From: JL08 sp965363755
GTDB taxonomy: Bacteria > Pseudomonadota > Alphaproteobacteria > Rhodobacterales > Rhodobacteraceae
DNA: 17,241 nucleotides
Assembly: GCA_965363755.1 (NCBI GenBank)
Contig: CBDTVL010000057.1
Coordinates: 1-17,241, forward strand
Reading direction: 5' to 3'
Made by a program: the position numbers and the translations under genes. Position 1 is the stretch's first letter. Every line of letters starts with the position of its first letter. Below the pieces are notes generated by a model, which ran no database searches, was not told where the DNA came from, and saw only the letters and a list, made by a program, of their open reading frames with translations. Shown here piece by piece: positions 7,601 to 14,405 of this stretch.

Positions 7601-8526
7601 GCAATAAGATGCGCCTGATCGTTATGGGCCAGCAGGCCTTCGGCAAAGATGCCCTTGTCAAACTTCTGGAAGAGGGTCGCGACGAAGTTGTCGCGGTCTA
7701 TTGCGAACCTGATCGCGAAGGCAAGCCTGTGGATCCTGTTAAGGAGTTTGCGCTTGAAAAGGGACTGCCGGTTCATCAGCCGGCGAATTTCAATGATCAG
7801 GAAACGCTGGATACGCTGTCCGCGATCAAAGCCGATCTGATGGTCATGGCCTTCGTCAACGTCTTCGTTCCAGAGGCGGCGCGCGACACGCCGACCCATG
7901 GGTCAATTTGTTTCCATCCATCGCTTTTGCCGCTGCATCGCGGGCCAAGCGCCGTCAACTGGCCCATTATCATGGGGGCCACCAAATCGGGTTTCAGCTG
8001 GTTCTATCCATCTGACGGGCTGGATGAGGGTGACAGCCTTTTGCAATGGGAATGCCCGATTGGCGCAGATGACACGGTGATCGATCTCTATTTCAAAAAG
8101 ATCTACCCCCCCGCCGTCGACTCAGTCTTACAGGTGTGCGACCTCTTTCGTGCTGGCAATCCTCCGCACATCGTACCTGATGAGGCAGAGGCAACATATG
8201 AGCGCCGCTGCATCAAGAAACACGCGCGGATCGATTGGAACAAACCTGTTGGACAGGTCTACAATCTAATCCGGGGAACAAATCCGGCACCGGGCGCATG
8301 GACTACTTTAGATGGCGCAGAAGTGCAGGTTTACGACTCTGCGCGCGTACTGGGCGACGGAGTTTCCAGTAAAATTATTGACATCAATGACGAGGGTGTA
8401 ACCGTCCAGTGCATTGGTGGTCGCATTCTTATCAAACGGGTACGCCCTGCCGGAGATGGCAAGGTTACGGCGTCTGAATGGGCGGCATCAGCTGGCCTTT
8501 CCGTCGGCGACTTGCTCGGCACCTGA
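7597..8526 (+). CDS. Stand-alone formyltransferase/10-formyl-THF hydrolase-type protein (Fmt/ALDH1L N-domain family)
   Basis: This 309-residue protein has a formyltransferase fold (about 5-185) and a C-terminal Fmt-like beta domain (about 205-305). The core HGSICFHPSLLPLHRGPSAVNW (101-122) and DGLDEGDSLLQ (140-150) closely resemble the N-terminal domain of animal 10-formyl-THF dehydrogenase, with likely catalytic His107 and Asp143. The Asn two residues before the His in Met-tRNA formyltransferase is Cys105 here, so it is not an ordinary Fmt. It starts inside the frc stop codon and lies 27 bp before fhs. It could hydrolyse 10-formyl-THF, relieving folate trapping. It could also move a formyl group between formyl-CoA and THF. 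The family is clear but the reaction is open. Confidence 0.85.
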   Translation: MSNKMRLIVMGQQAFGKDALVKLLEEGRDEVVAVYCEPDREGKPVDPVKEFALEKGLPVHQPANFNDQETLDTLSAIKADLMVMAFVNVFVPEAARDTPTHGSICFHPSLLPLHRGPSAVNWPIIMGATKSGFSWFYPSDGLDEGDSLLQWECPIGADDTVIDLYFKKIYPPAVDSVLQVCDLFRAGNPPHIVPDEAEATYERRCIKKHARIDWNKPVGQVYNLIRGTNPAPGAWTTLDGAEVQVYDSARVLGDGVSSKIIDINDEGVTVQCIGGRILIKRVRPAGDGKVTASEWAASAGLSVGDLLGT

Positions 8527-8553
8527 AACGACACAAACTGATAGGTCAAAAAC

Positions 8554-10221
8554 ATGTCTGATATCGAAATTGCCCGCGCCGCCAACAAAAAGCCGATCCA
8601 AGAGATTGGCGCCAAACTTGGCATACCTACAGAGCATTTGCTGCCGTTTGGCCATGACAAGGCGAAGGTTTCAGAAGAGTTCATCAAATCTCTGGCGGGG
8701 AACAAGGACGGCCACCTGATCCTCGTGACTGCGATCAATCCGACACCTGCGGGTGAGGGCAAGACAACGACAACTGTGGGTCTGGGGGATGGGCTGAATG
8801 CAATCGGCAAAAAGGCCGCCGTCTGTATCCGCGAGGCTTCATTGGGCCCATGTTTTGGCATGAAGGGCGGCGCCGCTGGCGGAGGGTACGCACAGGTCAT
8901 TCCGATGGAAGAAATGAACCTGCACTTTACAGGCGATTTCCACGCAATCACATCTGCGCATAACTTGCTTGCCGCGATGCTGGACAACCATATCTATTGG
9001 GGCAACGAACTGGATATTGATATCCGTCGCGTCGTCTATCGGCGTGTGTTGGACATGAACGACCGTGCTCTTCGCCAGATCGTGTGCAATCTGGGTGGCG
9101 TTGCCAACGGTTTCCCGCGCGAAGCTGGTTTTGACATCACCGTAGCGTCCGAGGTTATGGCGATCCTGTGTCTGGCAAACGATCTTGCCGATCTGGAAAA
9201 GCGACTGGGCGACATCATTGTGGCGTATCGCCGTGACCGCACGCCAGTTTATGCCCGCGACATTAAGGCCGACGGCGCCATGACGGTACTGTTGCAACAA
9301 GCCATGCAACCTAACATCGTGCAAACTCTCGAGAACAATCCGGCCTTTGTACATGGCGGACCCTTCGCCAACATCGCGCACGGGTGCAACTCGGTTGTGG
9401 CAACCACAACAGCGTTGAAATTGGCTGATTACGTCGTGACCGAAGCCGGGTTTGGTGCGGACCTTGGTGCCGAGAAGTTCATGAACATCAAATGCCGCAA
9501 AGCAGGGTTGTCACCCGAGGCCGTGGTGCTGGTGGCAACAGTCCGGGCAATGAAAATGAACGGTGGGGTCGGCAAGGCCGATCTGGGAGCAGAGAACGTT
9601 GAGGCCGTCAAGAACGGGTGCTCAAACCTTGGTCGACACATTGAAAACCTGAAGCAATTTGGCGTGCCTGTGGTGGTTGCGATCAACCACTTTGTCACCG
9701 ACACTGACGCCGAAGTTGAAGCGATCAGAGCCTATGCGTCTTCACAAGGCTCCGAAGCGATCTTGTGCCAACACTGGGCAAAGGGCAGTGACGGCACCAA
9801 GGATCTTGCAAACCGCGTTGTTGAAATCGTTGAGGGGGGCAGTGCCCAGTTCGCGCCGCTTTATCCAGACGAAATGCCGTTGTTCGAAAAAATCGAAACC
9901 GTCGCAAAGCGGATTTACCGCGCCGACGAAGTGTTGGCGGACAAGAAAATCCGCGACCAGTTGAAACAGTGGGAAGATCAGGGATACGGCAATCTGCCGG
10001 TCTGCATGGCAAAGACGCAATACTCATTTACGACCGACCCGACCCGCCGCGGCGCGCCGACGGGTTTCAGCCTGCCGGTCCGGGAGGTACGCCTGTCGGC
10101 TGGCGCTGGTTTCATCGTGGTGATTTGCGGAGAGATCATGACCATGCCAGGCTTGCCACGGGTACCATCAGCCGAAGCGATCTGCATCAACGAGGACGGC
10201 CTCATCGACGGCTTGTTCTAG
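8554..10221 (+). CDS. fhs: Formate-tetrahydrofolate ligase
   Basis: This 555-residue enzyme joins formate to tetrahydrofolate with ATP, giving 10-formyl-THF. The length matches the family (~557). The ATP-binding loop PTPAGEGKTTTT is at 63-74, and both family signatures are visible: GMKGGAAGGGYAQV (about 107-120) and VATVRAMKMNGG. The ending MTMPGLPRVPSAEAICINEDG is also typical. Only a weak AGG precedes the ATG, so it may be coupled to the gene 27 bp upstream. In this operon it would capture formate released from formyl-CoA and feed one-carbon metabolism or oxidation to CO2. The next gene starts 12 bp after its stop. Confidence 0.97.
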   Translation: MSDIEIARAANKKPIQEIGAKLGIPTEHLLPFGHDKAKVSEEFIKSLAGNKDGHLILVTAINPTPAGEGKTTTTVGLGDGLNAIGKKAAVCIREASLGPCFGMKGGAAGGGYAQVIPMEEMNLHFTGDFHAITSAHNLLAAMLDNHIYWGNELDIDIRRVVYRRVLDMNDRALRQIVCNLGGVANGFPREAGFDITVASEVMAILCLANDLADLEKRLGDIIVAYRRDRTPVYARDIKADGAMTVLLQQAMQPNIVQTLENNPAFVHGGPFANIAHGCNSVVATTTALKLADYVVTEAGFGADLGAEKFMNIKCRKAGLSPEAVVLVATVRAMKMNGGVGKADLGAENVEAVKNGCSNLGRHIENLKQFGVPVVVAINHFVTDTDAEVEAIRAYASSQGSEAILCQHWAKGSDGTKDLANRVVEIVEGGSAQFAPLYPDEMPLFEKIETVAKRIYRADEVLADKKIRDQLKQWEDQGYGNLPVCMAKTQYSFTTDPTRRGAPTGFSLPVREVRLSAGAGFIVVICGEIMTMPGLPRVPSAEAICINEDGLIDGLF

Positions 10222-10233
10222 GGAGGAACTGAC

Positions 10234-11091
10234 GTGATACGCAAGATACTGGTTCCCGTGAGGGGTGACGGCAAAGGCGATGGCGTCCTTGCGCATGCGG
10301 CCGCTCTTGCGCATCGCTACAAGGCCCACATCGAGGTCGTGCATTGCCGCGCACGGCCCGAAGATTTGATGCCGTTTGGCGTTCCCCTGCCAGAGTTCTT
10401 GCGCAAACAAATTATCGAACAATCCCATAAGGTTGCCGATCAGGAAGAAGCTGGCTTGCGCGACGAGCTTGGAACGCTTGCAACCAAATTGAAACTAGAC
10501 ACCTCGGGCGACAACATAGGCAAGACGGCGACAGTATCCTTCATCGAAGAGGCTGGGCGGCAAGTCGATGTCATCAAGCAGCACGGTCGATTGGCCGACA
10601 TGATCGTGGTGGCCAAACCTGATCGCGACAGAAACCTTGGTCACAACACGTTAAAGGCGGCGCTTTTCCATTCCGGGCGACCTGTTTTGATGTGTCCACC
10701 AACCGCGACCCCGCCAGAGATAATGGGTGCCACGGTGGCGATTGCCTGGAACGGAAGCTCAGAAGCGGCACGCGCATTGTCACAGTGCAAAAGCGTTTTG
10801 CGCGCGGCTGACACTGTCTGGGTACTGAGTAACGGTTCAGATTCCGGGCCGGGGACGTCGACCGACGATCTCGTTTCCTATCTAGGACTGCACGGCATCT
10901 CCGCAGAGGTACAGCTCTTTGCATCCAACAAGAACGTTGGAAGCGAGCTGCTGCGCGCAAGCACAGAGCTTGGCGCCGACATAATGATTATGGGGGCCTA
11001 TGGCGACAGCCATGAGCGGGAAACTATCTTTGGGGGAAATACCCAGACGATTGTCGATACTGCGAAACTACCGGTGCTTCTTAACCATTGA
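10234..11091 (+). CDS. Universal stress protein, tandem UspA domains
   Basis: This 285-residue protein has two UspA-like alpha/beta domains: 1-156 (IRKILVPVRGDGKGDGVLAHA...RPVLMCP) and about 165-285 (GATVAIAWNGSSEAARAL...LPVLLNH). The second domain keeps a degenerate nucleotide-binding loop, GAYG (254-257), nine residues, then GGNTQ, instead of the usual G(S/T) ending. The start is GTG, set by a strong GGGAGGA 6 bp upstream, 12 bp after fhs. Usp proteins are cytoplasmic stress or nucleotide-sensing proteins. The role here is unknown, but its tight position between fhs and the transporter suggests co-expression during oxalate growth. Confidence 0.88.
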   Translation: MIRKILVPVRGDGKGDGVLAHAAALAHRYKAHIEVVHCRARPEDLMPFGVPLPEFLRKQIIEQSHKVADQEEAGLRDELGTLATKLKLDTSGDNIGKTATVSFIEEAGRQVDVIKQHGRLADMIVVAKPDRDRNLGHNTLKAALFHSGRPVLMCPPTATPPEIMGATVAIAWNGSSEAARALSQCKSVLRAADTVWVLSNGSDSGPGTSTDDLVSYLGLHGISAEVQLFASNKNVGSELLRASTELGADIMIMGAYGDSHERETIFGGNTQTIVDTAKLPVLLNH

Positions 11092-11125
11092 GGATCGCAG
11101 GGATGAGGAACGAAAACTGAGACAG

Positions 11126-11170
11126 GGATCTCAAAAGAAGGATCTCACGAACCGCGAGGACATACCTCGC
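11126..11170 (+). promoter_or_regulatory. Hairpin and direct repeat in the usp-tctC leader
   Basis: The 113-bp gap before tctC holds a direct repeat GGATCTC (11126-11132 and 11140-11146) and then a perfect stem GCGAGG/CCTCGC (11154-11159, 11165-11170) with a 5-nt loop, followed by AATTTAACT. The hairpin could be a partial terminator or an mRNA processing and stabilising element that sets a different transcript level for the abundant periplasmic TctC. Confidence 0.4.
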
Positions 11171-11204
11171 AATTTAACTAAATGCCTATGGGAGGAACCA
11201 ATTA

Positions 11205-12173
11205 ATGGCATCTACATCTAAATTTCTATCCAGAGTCGCCGGCGTAGCAGCGCTCGGTCTCATGTCGCTCTCCGGAGCAGCCCAAGCTTGGGAACCAAAC
11301 AAGCCAGTTGATTTCGTAATCATGGCCGGTGCCGGTGGTGGCGCTGACCAAATTGCGCGCTTCCTGCAATCGGTTGCTGAAAAGAAGGGCCTGACAAGTC
11401 GCCCGCTTGTTCCCAATAACAAAGGTGGCGGTTCGGGTGCAGAAGCACTGATCGCGTTGAACACGGCTTCTGATCCGGATCACACGATCCTTGTGACGCT
11501 GAACTCGTTCTTTACGACGCCGATGCGTCAGGAGAATCTTGGTATCGACGTTTCGACTTTCACACCAGTGGCGATGATGGGCGTCGATCCGTTTGTTCTG
11601 TGGGTTCACAAAGACAGCGGCATCACGACATTCGAAGAATGGGTTGAGGCTGTGAAAGCATCCGATGATTATATCATGGGTGGCACGGGAAAAGGTCAGG
11701 AAGACTCGATCGTGATAGCCTTTATGAAAGGCTCCTTTGGAGTTGACATCAAATACATCCCTTACGACGGTGGTGGAGCCGTTGCCAAAGATCTTGCGGG
11801 TAAGCAGATCATGGCGTCGGTCAACAACCCTGCGGAAACCAAAGGTTTCTATGCGTCGGGCGACGTTGTCCCCCTGTTGTCATTCTCGGACGAGCGGATG
11901 GCGGCATTTCCTGATGTTCCAACTGCAAAGGAAAAAGGGTTTGACTTCAGTTACTACAACCAACGTGCGGTTGTCGGAGCACCTGGTCAATCTGCAGAAG
12001 CGGCCGAGTACTACCAGGATCTCTTCAAAACCATCTACGACACCGAAGAGTGGCAGGGATACATGGCGTCGGAAAGCCTTTCACCTCTCTGGATGAACCC
12101 AGACGAGCAAAAGGCCTACTGGCAGGTTCAGATTGAGAGCCACAAGGCACTGCTTGCCGCGATGGGCGAATAA
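11205..12173 (+). CDS. tctC: Periplasmic solute-binding protein of a TTT transporter (TctC)
   Basis: This 322-residue substrate-binding protein has a clear Sec signal peptide: basic start, hydrophobic core (about 11-24) and likely cleavage after AQA (28|29). The mature form begins WEPNKPVDFVIMAGAGGGADQIAR, the typical Bug/TctC opening with the first substrate-binding loop. TGKGQED (155-161) and YIPYDGGGAVAKDLAGKQI are further family segments. It captures a carboxylate in the periplasm for TctAB. GGGAGGA is well placed before the ATG. Its position after oxc-frc-fhs suggests oxalate or a related small dicarboxylate as substrate, which is inference only, since family members bind citrate, tartrate, nicotinate and others. 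Confidence 0.93.
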   Translation: MASTSKFLSRVAGVAALGLMSLSGAAQAWEPNKPVDFVIMAGAGGGADQIARFLQSVAEKKGLTSRPLVPNNKGGGSGAEALIALNTASDPDHTILVTLNSFFTTPMRQENLGIDVSTFTPVAMMGVDPFVLWVHKDSGITTFEEWVEAVKASDDYIMGGTGKGQEDSIVIAFMKGSFGVDIKYIPYDGGGAVAKDLAGKQIMASVNNPAETKGFYASGDVVPLLSFSDERMAAFPDVPTAKEKGFDFSYYNQRAVVGAPGQSAEAAEYYQDLFKTIYDTEEWQGYMASESLSPLWMNPDEQKAYWQVQIESHKALLAAMGE

Positions 12174-12215
12174 TCAAACCAACCGAGATTTAAGCAGGTA
12201 CCTAGGGAGGTCAAC

Positions 12216-12719
12216 ATGCGACGTGGAGAGTTTATTACGGCAGGCGTTTTGGCCGTCCTATCCATCTACATGATGTGGAAAAGTACCGAGCTGAAAGTCG
12301 GCTATATCAGCGGTGAAGGTCCGGGAGGCGGGGCGTGGCCGTTCTGGCTCTCGGCGATCATGCTGATTTGTACCGGTCTGATTGCATACAACGCGGCAAG
12401 GCGGACATCTCCGCCTTCCCAATCCTCCGAGCCTGTCCTTGATGCAGAAGGTCGCAAGATGCTGCTGCAGGTTTTTGGTGGTATCTTTGCCTTCGTCGCG
12501 CTTGTGGGCATCATCTCGATGTACGGTGCGATGCTGATTTTCTTGTTTTACTACCTGTGGTTTCTGGGGCGGCATACGCTCAGATTGTCCCTGATAATCT
12601 CCGTTCTCACCCCGGTAGTTTTCTTTTTCTTCTTTGAGGGCCTTATGCGTGTGACGATGCCTAAGGGGATGAAGTTCACAGAGCCGTTCTACAACTGGCT
12701 TTACACCATCATTTACTGA
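12216..12719 (+). CDS. tctB: TTT transporter small membrane subunit (TctB)
   Basis: This 167-residue membrane protein has the TctB pattern: a first helix (about 6-22), the GEGPGGGAWPFW segment (33-44) leading into a second helix (41-61), a hydrophilic cytoplasmic or periplasmic loop (63-82), and two or three further hydrophobic spans (about 84-117 and 122-144). TctB is the poorly conserved small subunit that works with TctA. A strong GGGAGG precedes the ATG. It is 42 bp after tctC and 50 bp before tctA. Confidence 0.88.
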   Translation: MRRGEFITAGVLAVLSIYMMWKSTELKVGYISGEGPGGGAWPFWLSAIMLICTGLIAYNAARRTSPPSQSSEPVLDAEGRKMLLQVFGGIFAFVALVGIISMYGAMLIFLFYYLWFLGRHTLRLSLIISVLTPVVFFFFFEGLMRVTMPKGMKFTEPFYNWLYTIIY

Positions 12720-12769
12720 CCGAGTGGTTATGAACGCCCCAAGTCGGGCGAAGAAGTGGGACGAAATTC

Positions 12770-14290
12770 ATGGAAATTCTGGGACTTCTCTCAACTGGTC
12801 TGCTTGACGCGCTGCAGCCGATCAACCTGATGCTGATCATTTTAGGGGTCACGTTGGGTCTGTTCATTGGCATGATGCCTGGACTGGGGTCAGTGAACGG
12901 GGTGGCGATTTTGCTACCCATTACCTTTTTGGTGCCGCCTGCTTCGGCGATCATATTCCTTGCAGCCATCTATTACGGGGCCATGTACGGCGGCGCGATC
13001 AGCTCGATCACGCTCGGCATACCGGGTGCATCTACCGCCGTGGCAACCACATTTGATGGCCGACCACTGGCGATGAAAGGGCGCGCCAGCCTTGCGCTGG
13101 TTACAGCCGCCATTGCCTCCTTTATTGGCGGCACAGTCTCTATCATCTTGTTCACCATGTTCGCGCCGCTTCTGGCTTCGGTTGCGCTCAGCTTCGGCGC
13201 TCCGGAAATCTTCGCGCTGATGCTACTGGCTTTCGCAACTTTTGTCGGGCTGGGGGGGGACGACATTCCCAAGACGATCCTGTCAATATGCCTAGGTCTG
13301 GTTTTTGCGTCTGTCGGTTTTGACTTAATTTCAGGCGCGCCGAGACTGGTGTTCTTTGATATTTCGGGTTTCTTGCACGGGATTAACTTCCTTGTGCTGG
13401 CTATCGGCGTTTATGGCATTGGCGAGATGCTTTGGACCATCGATACCACCCGCGGCAAAATCACGTCAACAGAGGCAAAGATGAGCTTCAAAGGCGTTGC
13501 ATCTGACGCCAAGGAATGCTTGCAGAAGGGCTGGAGGGGCACAGCGATTGGCTCTTTTCTGGGGTTCTTTGTTGGCATTCTTCCGGCCGCGGGCGCAACG
13601 CCGGGCTCTTTGATGTCATATGGTGTGGCCAAGCTTACGTCGAAAGATCCGGATTCCTACGGCAAAGGCAATCCTGATGGCATAGCCGCACCCGAAGCGG
13701 CCAATAACTCTGCATCCACCGGGTCGATGTTGCCCATGCTTACGCTGGGTATTCCGGGGTCGCCAACTACGGCAATTCTGCTTGGTGGTATGGTGATTTG
13801 GGGGCTGACGCCGGGACCGCGGCTGTTTACGGATCAGCCCGAGTTCGTGTGGGGCCTGATCGGGTCGTTCTATGTCTCAAATTTCTTTGCCTTGGTGGTG
13901 AACCTGTCGTTCATTCCGCTGTTTATCTGGATGTTGCGGATGCCCTTCACCATCCTGGCACCGATGATTTTCGTATTGTCTATTGTCGGTGGATACGCGG
14001 CAACCAGAGACATGCACGACGTGTGGCTGATGCTGGCCTTTGGTCTGGGTGCGTTTTTCCTGCGAAAGTTTGACTACCCCCTTGCCCCGGCGGTTCTTGC
14101 CATCGTGCTTGGACCCATCGCAGAGCCGACGCTGCGCCAATCGCTGTTGATATCTTCAGGTGATCCGATGATCTTTCTGAACCGTCCGATTGCCGGACCG
14201 ATCACAATCATCGCTGTCATCCTGATCCTGCTACCCTTGTTCAAAGTTATACGTGACAAATTTCGCGGACCGCAAACCACTGACACCTGA
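12770..14290 (+). CDS. tctA: TTT transporter large membrane subunit (TctA)
   Basis: This 506-residue protein has about 10-12 hydrophobic spans and the usual TctA length. Family motifs are visible: GLFIGMMPGLGSVNGVAILLP (30-50), IYYGAMYGGAISSITLGIPG then TFDGRPLAMKG in the first half, and the repeated form GILPAAGATPGSLMSYGVAK, AAPEAANNSASTGSMLP and LGIPGSPTTAILLGGM in the second half. TctA forms the ion-driven translocation path with TctB and takes substrate from TctC. A weak GTGGGA lies before the ATG, and no better start is seen. It closes the oxalate operon; no convincing terminator follows. Confidence 0.95.
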   Translation: MEILGLLSTGLLDALQPINLMLIILGVTLGLFIGMMPGLGSVNGVAILLPITFLVPPASAIIFLAAIYYGAMYGGAISSITLGIPGASTAVATTFDGRPLAMKGRASLALVTAAIASFIGGTVSIILFTMFAPLLASVALSFGAPEIFALMLLAFATFVGLGGDDIPKTILSICLGLVFASVGFDLISGAPRLVFFDISGFLHGINFLVLAIGVYGIGEMLWTIDTTRGKITSTEAKMSFKGVASDAKECLQKGWRGTAIGSFLGFFVGILPAAGATPGSLMSYGVAKLTSKDPDSYGKGNPDGIAAPEAANNSASTGSMLPMLTLGIPGSPTTAILLGGMVIWGLTPGPRLFTDQPEFVWGLIGSFYVSNFFALVVNLSFIPLFIWMLRMPFTILAPMIFVLSIVGGYAATRDMHDVWLMLAFGLGAFFLRKFDYPLAPAVLAIVLGPIAEPTLRQSLLISSGDPMIFLNRPIAGPITIIAVILILLPLFKVIRDKFRGPQTTDT

Positions 14291-14330
14291 TCCACGCGCA
14301 CTGCCAGACAAAATGCAGATAAGATGAATT

Positions 14331-14376
14331 TGTGGGATTGGCCGGATAACCCGGGTGACCTCATTAACAATCCACA
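14331..14376. repeat. Imperfect inverted repeat between tctA and the P-loop NTPase gene
   Basis: TGTGGGATTG (14331-14340) and CAATCCACA (14368-14376) pair over 9 bp with one bulged G, enclosing 27 bp. It lies 40 bp after tctA and 30 bp before the next ATG. It could be an operator or an mRNA structure. No T tract follows, so a terminator role is unlikely. Confidence 0.4.
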
Positions 14377-14405
14377 TTCGCCGATCCTGCAAGAATTGGA
14401 AAATC

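Noticed and set aside
7597..8526. Housekeeping methionyl-tRNA formyltransferase (fmt)
   Set aside because: The active-site Asn of Fmt is Cys105, the motif follows the 10-formyl-THF dehydrogenase type, and there is no def gene beside it.
8839..9381. 180-residue open frame on the minus strand inside fhs
   Set aside because: Antisense shadow of fhs with no family features.
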